Assembly (NCBI GenBank): GCA_964444465.1
Contig: CAYUGZ010000012.1
Span: 1 to 21,369, forward strand
Direction of reading: 5' to 3'
Origin: JACPNE01 sp964444465
GTDB lineage: Archaea; Nanobdellota; Nanobdellia; SCGC-AAA011-G17; JACPNG01
Length of the DNA stretch: 21,369 nucleotides
Each line of letters begins with the position of its first letter. Position 1 is the stretch's first letter. A program made the position numbers and the translations under genes. The notes below the pieces were generated by a model. That model did no database searches, was not told the origin of the DNA, and saw nothing but the letters and a program-made list of their open reading frames with translations. Below, piece after piece: positions 1-7,938 of this stretch.

Positions 1-345
1 CCTTGAGAGACTCTAGCAATAAGAGAAACTTTCTTCTTTTTATGAATTGTTGATTTATGTTCTTTTTCATCTATTCTAGCAAATACATCAGCAATTGTTT
101 TTCCTTCAGGATTGCCTAACTGATTGTATAGAATTAATAAGAAATCTAAACCAACAAAATGGATTATTTCTTCTCCTATGGGAATATAGATCAGAGGGTG
201 TGGAAGAGTTGATTCTCTATCTACTAATATTTGTAATTTTTTTCTCTGTAGAATTTAATACCATATAAGACCCATCTATTTTTTCAGATCTTTTGGGCCC
301 TCCATGAACATATTCTTCTCTTATAATTTCTTTTTTAGTGGCCAT
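1..345 (-). pseudogene. Unknown protein, truncated by window edge and split by an apparent frameshift
   Basis: The gene starts at ATG 345-343, one base after the TrmB-family gene's stop, so it is the third gene of that operon. The opening frame (MATKKEIIREEY...) stops after 42 codons at TAG 219-217. The frame shifted by one base then stays open to the left edge (about 75 residues, containing LVDRESTLPHPLIYIPIGEE and GNPEGKTIADVFARI) but has no ATG, GTG or TTG start after its own upstream stop. The frames meet at a run of seven A on the coding strand (plus-strand T run 237-243); six A would give one continuous reading frame. This may be a sequencing or assembly error, a real mutation, or slippage. 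I do not recognise the family. It looks soluble with a basic Lys-rich stretch near the visible end. Confidence 0.6.
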
Positions 346-346
346 T

Positions 347-1150
347 TTACTTAAGAACTTCTAATTCATTCCAACTTAAATTAAACATATTTTCTAAAGC
401 GTTTGCAAAAAATGGAGAATTAACCCATATTCCTATATCATAACTATCATGAACTTCTTTATCATGATTTACCATAAATAGAACATCTTTAGAATCAACA
501 ATAACAAATCTAGCGTTATTTTCTTTCAAATTTCTTACTTCTATATTTTTTAAATTTTTAGCTACTTCTTTAACTTTATCATTAACTTCAGTTGCTATTC
601 TTACTTTTATATTTCCATTACTTAATTTCTTAAAATTTTTACTTAAATCATCAGTTTTTCTTAAGAAACCATCACTTGTAGTTACAATCACAACAGATTT
701 TTTTGCATTACTTAACATAGTCTCTATCTGATTATAAATATTATTTCTACCTTTAACAGATCCACTTAAACTAGTAGGATCTATATGCTCAATTCCATTT
801 TTATACAATAAATCTAGTTCATTAAATAAATTAGTTCCTTTAACAATATCTAGATTTTTTAATCTTTCATCAGATTCTACTTTAATTGTTTTTTTGACTC
901 TTTTGATTATATCTTCTGGATCTACAGCAATATATCTTATTGGTTTACCTAATTTCATTAGAACAAAACCTTTCTTTTCTAAAGATTCAAGAACATCATA
1001 ACTTCTAGATCTAGGAACATTACTTATATCTGATAATTCTCCAGCAGTAGCTAATCCTCTACTTAATAAAGCAGTCCATATTTTAACTTCATATTCATTT
1101 AAGTCAAATGAACTTCTCAATTTCTTTAAAAAATCTTCTTGAACTATCAT
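347..1150 (-). CDS. TrmB-family transcriptional regulator
   Basis: This 267-aa protein is a probable DNA-binding regulator. Residues about 11-78 form a winged helix-turn-helix of the TrmB type: a three-helix segment with LSRGLATAGELSDISNVPRS, then a recognition helix (SYDVLESLEKKGFV) and a wing ending in PIRYIAVDP. A linker follows, then from about residue 127 a C-terminal alpha/beta domain like the PLD-like effector domain of TrmB relatives (AKKSVVIVTTSDGF, KVRIATEV, ARFVIVDSKDVLFMV). Family members sense sugars or other small ligands, but the ligand cannot be read from the sequence. Its ATG overlaps the stop of the upstream 127-aa gene (ATGA), and the next gene starts one base after its stop. 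It may regulate this three-gene operon or distant genes. Confidence 0.85.
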   Translation of the reverse strand: MIVQEDFLKKLRSSFDLNEYEVKIWTALLSRGLATAGELSDISNVPRSRSYDVLESLEKKGFVLMKLGKPIRYIAVDPEDIIKRVKKTIKVESDERLKNLDIVKGTNLFNELDLLYKNGIEHIDPTSLSGSVKGRNNIYNQIETMLSNAKKSVVIVTTSDGFLRKTDDLSKNFKKLSNGNIKVRIATEVNDKVKEVAKNLKNIEVRNLKENNARFVIVDSKDVLFMVNHDKEVHDSYDIGIWVNSPFFANALENMFNLSWNELEVLK

Positions 1151-1530
1151 TTAAATTTCAATTCTCCTTTAATATATTCTTTTAATTTCTTAGTTGCTTC
1201 AGTTTCCCTATCATAACATAATGTTATTGTAGGCAAATAAGCTCCATTCCTTTTTCTTGTAGCGTTTCCCACTACAATTACACTAGCATTATATGTTCCT
1301 GTTTGTACTGTTCGAACACTGAGATCTCCTCTCATGTGCCTATCAGCTCTTACTGCTAATTCTAATGCTACTTTTTCTGAACGCATAAACGCTGTTAACT
1401 TTGGGTCTATGGTGCTTCCTTCTCTTTTTTTCTTTAATACCTCTGTAGCGTCATCTTCACCAAATTCGAAAGGTACTTTATATGCCGATTTGATGGCAGT
1501 TAACAATCTTTCATTATTGACTATGACCAT
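1147..1530 (-). CDS. Conserved-looking hypothetical protein, 127 aa, first gene of the TrmB operon
   Basis: I do not recognise this 127-aa protein. It has no signal peptide or membrane segment, and seems to be a small alpha/beta domain: an N-terminal helix (NERLLTAIKSAYKVPF), an acidic then basic middle, a beta-rich centre (VRTVQTGTYNASVIVVGNATRKRNG, AYLPTITLCYD) and a C-terminal helix rich in Lys and Glu. It is translationally coupled to the TrmB-family regulator by an ATGA overlap, so a shared function is plausible. Codon use differs mildly from neighbours: it contains CGT, CGA, GCG and TCG codons, while nearby genes use AGA almost exclusively for Arg. That could reflect transfer or a different age. 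A TATA box lies about 63 bp upstream of the ATG, giving a short leader. Confidence 0.7.
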   Translation of the reverse strand: MVIVNNERLLTAIKSAYKVPFEFGEDDATEVLKKKREGSTIDPKLTAFMRSEKVALELAVRADRHMRGDLSVRTVQTGTYNASVIVVGNATRKRNGAYLPTITLCYDRETEATKKLKEYIKGELKFK

Positions 1531-1589
1531 TTTCTTATTTTACAACTCTTTTTAGAACCCTTTTTTATAATAATACAATAGAAATAGTC

Positions 1590-1597
1590 TTTATAAA
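1590..1597 (-). promoter_or_regulatory. TATA box of the three-gene TrmB operon
   Basis: The minus strand reads TTTATAAAG, the strongest archaeal TATA match in the gap. Its centre is about 63 bp before ATG 1530, so a start site about 25 bp downstream leaves a leader of some 35-40 nt. No clear Shine-Dalgarno motif precedes the ATG. Confidence 0.6.
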
Positions 1598-1641
1598 CCT
1601 TTCTGTTCTTCAACACTATACAGTAGTAAAAGAATGAAGCA

Positions 1642-2727
1642 TTAGGTCATTACAATCTTTTCTGCTATTCTATTTGTTCTTTTTAATTTTCTTTGATGTT
1701 TTGAAAGAATTTTTATTAGAAATTCTTTACATATACCTTTTAATTCACCTGTTGATAATTTGCCATCTTTATATTGATCATGCATTTTTTGGACGAAATT
1801 TGAGTTAGGATGATGGTATAATAAGATCTCAAAAGCCTTATCGTTTTCTGGAATTCCTCCTAATTTTTTATGTTCTTCTAAACTTTCTCTACCCCCTGAA
1901 TATGCTTTATTTATCTTTCTTTTTATATCATCTTCATTGTCTTCTAAGAATATAGCACTGTCTGGCTCAGATGCACTCATTTTTTTACCTAATTGTAAAG
2001 CTGATTGATGTGAAAAATATATGAAACTTGGAAGTTGTAGTTTATATGGAAGTCTTCTAGCAATATCTCTACAAGCTCGTGCATGTGGATCTTGCTCTAT
2101 TCCAATTCCTGTTATGGAAGGCATTGGTTTATTAAATTCTTTTAGTTGTGGATGTAATATATCTGCATATTGTAATAGATTAGCAGAAAGTTTTCCTAGA
2201 TCTAGATGTCCATAAATTGCCCTAAATGTATTTTCAGTTATTTTTTTGGAGATTTCAAAAGCAAATTCATAATATCTTGGTTCTTTTTTACTTTGTATAT
2301 ATATGTCTTTTTTATTTAACCCTAAAGCTAATAGATGGGAAATATTGTTTATAGCAAATTCTTTTGCTTTTTCTAAACTAGGGATTTTTGAATCTGGTCT
2401 AGATACATAAGCATCAATGTCTGAAACTGAAAAGTAACTTTTTGCACCCAATTTTTTAAAATATAAAAAAATATCAATGTCTACTTTATGCCCTAAATGT
2501 AATGGACCTGAAGAAGCTATCCCTGTTAATTGTATGAATTGTTTCTTCTTTATTAAACAATCAGAGATCTTATTAAAATCCCTATGGGCTAGAATTATTT
2601 TTCTTTTAAATAAATAATGGTCGAATTTTTCTCTATCTAAATCTGAAAATTTTGTTAGTCCAAATTTTTTGATTAAATTTTCATCTATTACTACTTCTTT
2701 AGATCCCCAAGGGTCAATGTTTCCCAT
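1642..2727 (-). CDS. trpS: Tryptophan--tRNA ligase (archaeal/eukaryotic type)
   Basis: This class I synthetase charges tRNA-Trp in the cytoplasm. The N-terminal motif DPWGS (5-9) followed by IDENLIKKFGL is typical of archaeal and eukaryotic TrpRS and argues against TyrRS. The HIGH motif is HLGH at 77-80, inside ASSGPLHLGHK. The KMSKS loop is KMSAS at 249-253, followed by the family block EPDSAIFLEDNEDDIKRKI. The C-terminal part carries AYSGGRESLEEHKKLGG (275-291) and YKDGKLSTGELK (319-330), both typical of TrpRS. Its 361 residues are near the usual archaeal length, so it appears complete. It lies 34 bp downstream of the ABC permease gene with a probable promoter in that gap. Confidence 0.93.
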   Translation of the reverse strand: MGNIDPWGSKEVVIDENLIKKFGLTKFSDLDREKFDHYLFKRKIILAHRDFNKISDCLIKKKQFIQLTGIASSGPLHLGHKVDIDIFLYFKKLGAKSYFSVSDIDAYVSRPDSKIPSLEKAKEFAINNISHLLALGLNKKDIYIQSKKEPRYYEFAFEISKKITENTFRAIYGHLDLGKLSANLLQYADILHPQLKEFNKPMPSITGIGIEQDPHARACRDIARRLPYKLQLPSFIYFSHQSALQLGKKMSASEPDSAIFLEDNEDDIKRKINKAYSGGRESLEEHKKLGGIPENDKAFEILLYHHPNSNFVQKMHDQYKDGKLSTGELKGICKEFLIKILSKHQRKLKRTNRIAEKIVMT

Positions 2728-2745
2728 TATAAAACATAGAATAAG

Positions 2746-2756
2746 TTAATTAAAAA
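2746..2756 (-). promoter_or_regulatory. Probable TATA element of trpS
   Basis: The minus strand reads TTTTTAATTAA in the 34-bp gap between the ABC permease stop and the trpS ATG. The centre is about 25 bp from the ATG, which would give a leaderless transcript. The match is weaker than others in the window, and read-through from the ABC genes is possible. Confidence 0.4.
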
Positions 2757-2761
2757 GTTTT

Positions 2762-4342
2762 CTAAACTATTAATTTTCTTTTTGTTAATTCTCTAGCTAA
2801 GAATCCTAATACAAAAAAGATTAATGCTCCACCCAATAAGAATAATAATGGTTGTAAGATACTATCAAATCCTGCATTAAATAATAATATTCTTTTAACT
2901 ATATTCTCAGAGATAACAAATGGATTAAACTTAACAATTTCTCTAATATAATTAGGAAGAGATTCTAATGGAAGAATTGTATTTGAGAAAAATAACATTA
3001 TAAAAGCAGCTGCAATACTTCCTAAAGATGCTGTTTCTCCTGAATTAAATAAATAACCTATAAACATACCCATTAGTATAAACACACTTGCTATAGCTAA
3101 TAATGCAACACTTAATGTTGGAAATACATTTAATAATTCTTCATTAAAAAAGTATAATGCTACTACAAATAATATTCCTAGCTCAATGATTACTAATATT
3201 AAATTTGTAATGAATGCTCCTATTGTATATGTAAAATCATTTGTTGGAGTTATAAAATTTCTAAAGTAAGCTCTGGATTTTTTCTCTCTTATAACAACTG
3301 ATGCTGAAAATAGTAAACTAATAAACATAATAACTAAAACAACTAATGTAGGGAATAAGAAACTTAAATGAGTTGTATCTGATGTTACTGGTTTTACAGT
3401 TGAGGTTATAGGATTAACAATAGTTTCTGCATCTGTTACCCTTACTCCAGATATTGCTCTTTTTGTTCTATCTATTGATTCTTGTATCTTATTTGTTTTT
3501 CCAAAAAATCCTAATAAAGCAGTTCTAGATGTATCTAAAGTTGTAACAAAAGAAGATCTTTTGCCTTTTGCTGCATCTAATCTTTGCCCTAATAATCCAA
3601 CTTCTAATTCAGAATCATCAATTAAATCTTCTAAATCATTAAATTTATTTTTGCTTATATTTAAGTCAGCAATAATGTTATCTATTTCATCATCCATTGC
3701 TGAGAAATTTACAAGTGTTTTATTATATGATAAATCAAGATTTTGTAATTCTTCCCTAATACCTTTAACATCATTATTTATTTTGCTTGTTTCATCTTTT
3801 AATGTAGTTACTTCTTGTGTGTTAACAACTAATTCTTCATTTATCACTTTTAATGAAGTTAATAATTCTCCAGTTAAACTTAAACTTACTTCTTCTGCTT
3901 TAGAAGCTACTTCAGAGAATATTGTGTTAGAGATTATAGCAGCTAAATTAACTCTTGATTCATCTACATAGAATAATATTTCATTATTTTGATCTACATT
4001 CATATCTTTTGGAAATACTGTACAAACATGAGACTCTCCTAACTTAATGCTTTCAATACATTCTTTTTCAGAGTCTATTCTTATTACAGTATACTGTTGG
4101 TTCTTAAGATTTTCAACTAATGAATTTGACAAATCTGAATATGATTCTGAATAAGTTACAATTTTTATGTTATATAATGAAGAAGTGTTAAATGCCATTC
4201 CCACTAAAAATATTAATACTAAAGGTCCAAGAATTATTATTAATGCTGAACTTTTAGATCTTACTAATAATTTTAAATCTTTAAATATTATATTTATTAA
4301 TCTTAAAAAAAAGTTTAATGGGTTTAGATCTTTTGGATTCAT
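2762..4342 (-). CDS. ABC-2 type transporter permease with a large coiled-coil extracytoplasmic domain
   Basis: This 526-aa protein is the membrane subunit of an ABC exporter. One membrane helix lies near the N terminus (about 33-51), and five follow in the C-terminal part (about 328-351, 372-398, 407-431, 437-456, 496-515), as in the ABC-2 permease family. Between helices 1 and 2 lie about 275 residues that should face outside. They include an alpha/beta section (57-130) and a heptad-like region (about 165-295) with LKDETSKINNDVKGIREELQ, likely coiled coil. This resembles the YhgE/Pip-like arrangement. The start overlaps the ATPase stop by ATGA, so the two are translated together. The substrate is unknown; drugs, lipids or surface polymers are all possible. 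Confidence 0.85.
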   Translation of the reverse strand: MNPKDLNPLNFFLRLINIIFKDLKLLVRSKSSALIIILGPLVLIFLVGMAFNTSSLYNIKIVTYSESYSDLSNSLVENLKNQQYTVIRIDSEKECIESIKLGESHVCTVFPKDMNVDQNNEILFYVDESRVNLAAIISNTIFSEVASKAEEVSLSLTGELLTSLKVINEELVVNTQEVTTLKDETSKINNDVKGIREELQNLDLSYNKTLVNFSAMDDEIDNIIADLNISKNKFNDLEDLIDDSELEVGLLGQRLDAAKGKRSSFVTTLDTSRTALLGFFGKTNKIQESIDRTKRAISGVRVTDAETIVNPITSTVKPVTSDTTHLSFLFPTLVVLVIMFISLLFSASVVIREKKSRAYFRNFITPTNDFTYTIGAFITNLILVIIELGILFVVALYFFNEELLNVFPTLSVALLAIASVFILMGMFIGYLFNSGETASLGSIAAAFIMLFFSNTILPLESLPNYIREIVKFNPFVISENIVKRILLFNAGFDSILQPLLFLLGGALIFFVLGFLARELTKRKLIV

Positions 4343-5280
4343 CTTGACCTTCCCGTTAATGATTCAAATACTTCTTCTAATGAAGGTTTGTCTACATCTA
4401 CATCCAATAATTTTTCTTTTAATCTTGGCAATATAATCAATAATCTTTTCAAAATTTCTTCAGGTTTAGCAGTATAAATAACTAATATATGGCCTTTATT
4501 TACAGTTTTACTTACATCTTTTTTACCTAATTTTTTTTCTATCATCTCATATTTTCCTGGATAGGTTTTTAGATGAATTTCTATGTTAGTTGAATATAAA
4601 TCTTTAATTTTATTTGGATGACCAGAAACTAAAATATTTCCATTATGCAATATTGCTGTATCAGTACAAATCATTTCTATTTCGTCAAGCATGTGTGATG
4701 TTAAGATTATAGTAGTTCCATTATCATTTATTTTTTTAAGCAAAGCTAATATCTCTTTTCTTAATATAGGATCTAAATCTTCTGTTGGTTCGTCTAATAC
4801 TAATACTAAAGGATCATGAATTAATGCACATGCAATATCTAATCTTCTTTGCATACCAGTAGAAAGATTTCTTGATAATTTATGTGCAGCATCACTCATA
4901 TCCAAAAAAGTAAGTAAATCTTTGCTTCTTTTAGCAATCTCATCCTTACTTAACCCATACATCCTTCCAAAATAATGAAGATTTTCAAATACAGTTAAAT
5001 TTAGATAATAAGAACCGGCTTGAGTAACAAAACCAAAATTATTTCTTACTTCCCTTTGTGATTTTAGTATATTCTTGTTTTTGAATAAGATTGTTCCTTG
5101 AGATTGTTTAATAAATCCGATTAATAGATTTAAGATAGTTGTTTTACCTGATCCACTCAACCCAATAATCCCATAAATAGCTTTCTCATCCACTGTAATG
5201 CTTAAATTATTAAGCACTAGATGTTTACCAAATCTTTTAGAAATGTCTTTAAGTTGAATTAAAGGTTCGCCCATAATCAT
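4339..5280 (-). CDS. ABC transporter ATP-binding protein
   Basis: This 313-aa ATPase powers the downstream permease. Visible motifs are Walker A GLSGSGKTT (40-48), the Q-loop near Q87 (FVTQAG), the signature LSTGMQRR (139-146), Walker B LVLVLDEP with D163 and E164, D-loop EDLD (167-170) and the H-loop histidine H196 (LTSHMLDE). The order and the roughly 90-residue C-terminal extension fit the DrrA/CcmA-type ATPases paired with ABC-2 permeases. Two starts are possible, ATG 5280 or ATG 5274 (MIMGEP); the first sits about 23 bp from a TATA box and the second about 29 bp, so either could be used on a near-leaderless mRNA. Confidence 0.92.
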   Translation of the reverse strand: MIMGEPLIQLKDISKRFGKHLVLNNLSITVDEKAIYGIIGLSGSGKTTILNLLIGFIKQSQGTILFKNKNILKSQREVRNNFGFVTQAGSYYLNLTVFENLHYFGRMYGLSKDEIAKRSKDLLTFLDMSDAAHKLSRNLSTGMQRRLDIACALIHDPLVLVLDEPTEDLDPILRKEILALLKKINDNGTTIILTSHMLDEIEMICTDTAILHNGNILVSGHPNKIKDLYSTNIEIHLKTYPGKYEMIEKKLGKKDVSKTVNKGHILVIYTAKPEEILKRLLIILPRLKEKLLDVDVDKPSLEEVFESLTGRSR

Positions 5281-5298
5281 ATATTTGATTTGAGATAG

Positions 5299-5306
5299 TT
5301 ATAAAG
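5299..5306 (-). promoter_or_regulatory. TATA box of the ABC transporter operon
   Basis: The minus strand reads CTTTATAA preceded by A-rich sequence. It is centred about 23 bp before ATG 5280, so the transcript is expected to be leaderless or nearly so. It is divergent from the FKBP promoter about 70 bp away. Confidence 0.6.
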
Positions 5307-5370
5307 TTTTTTTGTAATTTTAAAGAAGTAAATTTTGCTTTTTAATGATAATTTAGTTGTTGGAGAAAGA

Positions 5371-5380
5371 CTTTTAAATC
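5371..5380 (+). promoter_or_regulatory. TATA box of the FKBP gene
   Basis: The plus strand reads CTTTTAAATC after a purine-rich GAAAGA that could act as a BRE. The centre is about 25 bp before ATG 5400, which predicts a leaderless mRNA. Confidence 0.6.
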
Positions 5381-5399
5381 AATATCTTACATTATTAAA

Positions 5400-6083
5400 A
5401 TGAAAGTTAAGAAAGGAGATTTTATTGAATTAAATTTTGTAGCTAAAGCAAAAGAAGATAATAAAATTTTTGATTTAACAGATGAAAAAATAGCTAAAGA
5501 AAATAATATTTATGATGAAAAATATGATTACAAGCCATTAGTTCTATGTATTGGAAATGGGGATGTTGTTAAAGGATTAGATAAAAAATTAGAAGATAAA
5601 GAAATAAATAAAGAATATAAAATAGAATTAAAAGCTGAAGATGCTTTTGGAAAAAAAGATGCTAAAATGTTTCAGTTAGTAAACACAAATAAGTTTAGAA
5701 AAGAGAATATAGTTCCTTATCCTGGATTGCAAGTTAATGTTGACGATATGTTCGGGATTGTAAAAACTATTTCTGGAAATAGAACTTTAGTTGATTTTAA
5801 TCATCCTTTGGCTGGCAAGGAAATAATCTATGAATTTAAAATTAAAAGTATTGTTAAGGAAGATAAAGAAAAATTAAGAGGATTTATAGATTTATATCTA
5901 AATAAAAATACAGAATTTATTTTAGAGAATAATAAAGCAACTATAAAACTAGACATCCCAAAAGAACTACAAAGTTCATTAATAGATAAAATAAAGTCTT
6001 TGATTTCTAATATAAAAGAAGTTGAGTTTAAGAAAGATCTTCCTAAAAAAGAGGAAAAGAAGGAAGAGATTAAAAAAACATAG
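5400..6083 (+). CDS. FKBP-type peptidyl-prolyl cis-trans isomerase (SlyD-like, long archaeal form)
   Basis: This 227-aa protein is a probable cytoplasmic prolyl isomerase and folding chaperone. The N-terminal half follows the SlyD/archaeal FKBP pattern: KKGDFIELNFVAKAKEDNKIFDLT opens the FKBP fold, VLCIGNGDVVKGLDKKLED (48-66) is the conserved strand-turn, and EDAFGKKDAKMFQLV leads into the insert-in-flap domain (about 86-130). The fold resumes at VDFNHPLAGKEIIYEFKI (131-148). About 75 further residues form a second domain, as in the roughly 26-kDa archaeal FKBPs, and end in a Lys/Glu-rich tail (KKEEKKEEIKKT). The gene has its own promoter and stands alone, upstream of ftsZ. Confidence 0.88.
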   Translation: MKVKKGDFIELNFVAKAKEDNKIFDLTDEKIAKENNIYDEKYDYKPLVLCIGNGDVVKGLDKKLEDKEINKEYKIELKAEDAFGKKDAKMFQLVNTNKFRKENIVPYPGLQVNVDDMFGIVKTISGNRTLVDFNHPLAGKEIIYEFKIKSIVKEDKEKLRGFIDLYLNKNTEFILENNKATIKLDIPKELQSSLIDKIKSLISNIKEVEFKKDLPKKEEKKEEIKKT

Positions 6084-6098
6084 CTTAGATTATAATTA

Positions 6099-6109
6099 AA
6101 TTTATATAT
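6099..6109 (+). promoter_or_regulatory. TATA box of ftsZ
   Basis: The plus strand reads AATTTATATAT, centred about 49 bp before ATG 6153. This leaves a leader of about 23 nt, AT-rich and without a Shine-Dalgarno motif next to the start. No in-frame start lies between the upstream TAA at 6126 and the ATG, so the leader is real if the TATA call is right. Confidence 0.55.
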
Positions 6110-6152
6110 TCACTCTACTGGAGAATAATATCATTCTAAAAAAAATAAAAAA

Positions 6153-7238
6153 ATGGAAGAAATAATAGGACAAACACCTGAAACCCCAAAATTACAGATT
6201 GATGAAGAACTAGAACAAATTCTTGCTCAACAACAAGCTAGGATTAAAGTAGTTGGAGCTGGTGGTGGAGGCAATAACACTATAACAAGAATGTCAGATA
6301 TAGGGATAAAAGGGGCTGAATTAATTGCGGTTAACACAGATGCTCAAGATCTTCTTTATACTAGTGCTGAATCAAAGATCCTTATAGGAAGAGAATCTAC
6401 AAGAGGGTTAGGTGCAGGATCTATCCCTCAAATTGGAGAAGACGCAGCTCGTGAGTCAGAACATTCATTAAAACAAATATTGCAAAATTCAGATCTAGTT
6501 TTTGTTACTTGTGGATTGGGTGGGGGAACTGGAACAGGATCATCTCCAGTAATATGTGATATAGCTAAAAAACTTGGAGCATTAACTGTTGCTATAGTTA
6601 CAATTCCATTTGAGATGGAAGGTCAAAGAAGATATGAAAATTCTTTATTAGGATTAGAAAAATTAGAAAATATTGTTGATACTTTAATTGTTATTCCTAA
6701 TGATAAATTAGTTGAGTTAGCTCCTGATTTACCATTACAAGTTGCCTTTAAGATAGCTGATGAAATCTTAACTAATGCTGTTAAAGGAATAGCTGAATTG
6801 GTTACTAAAGCTGGTTTGGTTAATTTAGATTTTGCGGACATAAGAGCGGTAATGGGAAAAGGGGGAGTAGCAATGATTGGTGTTGGAGAATCTGACACTG
6901 AAAATAGGGCTGAAGAGGCAGTTCAAAAAGCCCTAACAAATCCTTTGTTAGATGTTGATGTTACTGGGGCAAATGGTGCTTTAATTAATGTATCTGGAGG
7001 AAAAGATATGACTCTAGATGAGGCTAAAAAAGTAGTTGAAGCTGTTTCTGCTAAATTAAATGAAGATGCTAGAATTATTTGGGGTGCTCAAATCTCTGAA
7101 GATCTAGAAAATACTATAAGAACAATGTTAATAGTAACAGGTGTGTCAAGTCCACAAATATTTGGACAAAAAAGTACTACAAAACAACAAGAAAAAGAAG
7201 AGATAGCAACTGAACTTGGAATAGAATTCTTAGATTAA
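6153..7238 (+). CDS. ftsZ: Cell division GTPase FtsZ (archaeal FtsZ1 type)
   Basis: FtsZ is the tubulin-like GTPase that polymerises into the division ring at midcell. The protein has a roughly 30-residue acidic N-terminal extension, then the nucleotide-binding core starting IKVVGAGGGGNNTITRM (31-47), AVNTDAQDL (59-67), the tubulin signature GGGTGTG (123-129) and the T7 synergy loop NLDFADIRAVM (224-234) with D226 and D229. All catalytic elements are present. A short Gln/Lys/Glu-rich linker follows from about 335, ending in LGIEFLD, a likely conserved C-terminal peptide for partner binding. It is close to methanogen FtsZ1. The following secE-spt5-uL11 cluster is a known archaeal neighbourhood of ftsZ, although secE has its own promoter here. 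Confidence 0.97.
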   Translation: MEEIIGQTPETPKLQIDEELEQILAQQQARIKVVGAGGGGNNTITRMSDIGIKGAELIAVNTDAQDLLYTSAESKILIGRESTRGLGAGSIPQIGEDAARESEHSLKQILQNSDLVFVTCGLGGGTGTGSSPVICDIAKKLGALTVAIVTIPFEMEGQRRYENSLLGLEKLENIVDTLIVIPNDKLVELAPDLPLQVAFKIADEILTNAVKGIAELVTKAGLVNLDFADIRAVMGKGGVAMIGVGESDTENRAEEAVQKALTNPLLDVDVTGANGALINVSGGKDMTLDEAKKVVEAVSAKLNEDARIIWGAQISEDLENTIRTMLIVTGVSSPQIFGQKSTTKQQEKEEIATELGIEFLD

Positions 7239-7252
7239 TACAAATACAAAAG

Positions 7253-7262
7253 CTTTATAAAT
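7253..7262 (+). promoter_or_regulatory. TATA box of the secE-spt5-uL11 operon
   Basis: The plus strand reads CTTTATAAAT just after the ftsZ stop codon. The centre is about 26 bp before the secE ATG at 7283, predicting a leaderless mRNA. It is one of the strongest TATA matches in the window. Confidence 0.65.
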
Positions 7263-7282
7263 TAATATTTGAATAGCTTCTA

Positions 7283-7468
7283 ATGCTTAAAAACATTCTA
7301 ATTAAGCTAAAAAGCTTTTTACATCAAAGTAAAAGAGTGTTACAACTCACGAAAAAACCTGGAAAGGTTGAATATTTAACTATTGTAAAAGTTAGTGGAA
7401 TAGGAATATTAGTTATAGGGGCGATTGGATTTGTAATAACAATGGCCTCTCAATTGATACTAAAATAA
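7283..7468 (+). CDS. secE: Protein translocase subunit SecE (Sec61 gamma type)
   Basis: SecE clamps the SecY channel of the Sec translocon. This 61-aa protein has the single-helix archaeal form: an amphipathic N-terminal half rich in Lys (KSFLHQSKRVLQLTKKPGKVEY) followed by one C-terminal membrane helix (about 39-59, VSGIGILVIGAIGFVITMASQ). The RVLQLTKKP pattern before the helix matches Sec61 gamma/SecE. The length is normal for archaea. It starts an operon with spt5 only two bases downstream, an arrangement conserved in archaea and mirrored by secE-nusG in bacteria. Confidence 0.92.
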   Translation: MLKNILIKLKSFLHQSKRVLQLTKKPGKVEYLTIVKVSGIGILVIGAIGFVITMASQLILK

Positions 7469-7470
7469 AA

Positions 7471-7938
7471 ATGGAAAATAAAATATTTGCATTAAGAACA
7501 ACAGCTAATAGAGAAGATCAAGTTGTTGATTTTGTAACAGCTAATGTACAAAAAAAACAGTTAGAAGTATATGCTGTAATAAGACCTCATGGGTTAAGAG
7601 GGTATGTATTTGTAGAGGCTAAATCAAGACAAGAAGCAGAAGAAGCATTTAAAGGAGTGCCTTATGCTAGAGGATTGTTACCAAATGAAATTGAATATAA
7701 AGAAATAGAGCATATGTTAGAACAAGTTAAAAGAGAAGTTAATATTCAAAAAGGAGACATTGTTGAGATTATTTCAGGGCCTTTTAAGAGAGAAAAAGCT
7801 AAGATTACAAGAATAGATACACAAAAAGAAGAAGTTGTTGTTGAGTTGTTAGAAGCAGCAGTTCCAATTCCAATAACAGTTAAATTAGATGCAGTTAAAG
7901 TTATAAGAAGAGATACTGAGGAAGAAATTAAAGAATAA
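7471..7938 (+). CDS. spt5: Transcription elongation factor Spt5 (NusG family)
   Basis: Spt5 binds the RNA polymerase clamp and supports processivity, working with Spt4. The 155-aa protein shows the NGN domain (about 1-85) with IFALRTTANREDQVVDFV and the strand RPHGLRGYVFVEAKS, and then a KOW domain (about 92-152) with KGDIVEIISGPFKREKAKITRID. Length and two-domain order are standard for archaeal Spt5. It lies between secE (2-bp gap) and the uL11 gene, whose ATG follows its stop directly, so all three should share one mRNA. Confidence 0.95.
   Translation: MENKIFALRTTANREDQVVDFVTANVQKKQLEVYAVIRPHGLRGYVFVEAKSRQEAEEAFKGVPYARGLLPNEIEYKEIEHMLEQVKREVNIQKGDIVEIISGPFKREKAKITRIDTQKEEVVVELLEAAVPIPITVKLDAVKVIRRDTEEEIKE

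Noticed and set aside
1642..2727. Tyrosyl-tRNA synthetase
   Set aside because: TyrRS shares the HIGH/KMSKS core, but the N-terminal DPWGS motif and the SGGRESLEEHKKLGG block identify TrpRS.
3561..3971. Open reading frame of 136 codons on the plus strand, antisense to the ABC permease
   Set aside because: It mirrors the coiled-coil region of a clear permease gene, has low-complexity Ser/Asn/Leu content, and lacks a promoter at the expected distance. It is a by-product of AT-rich antisense sequence.
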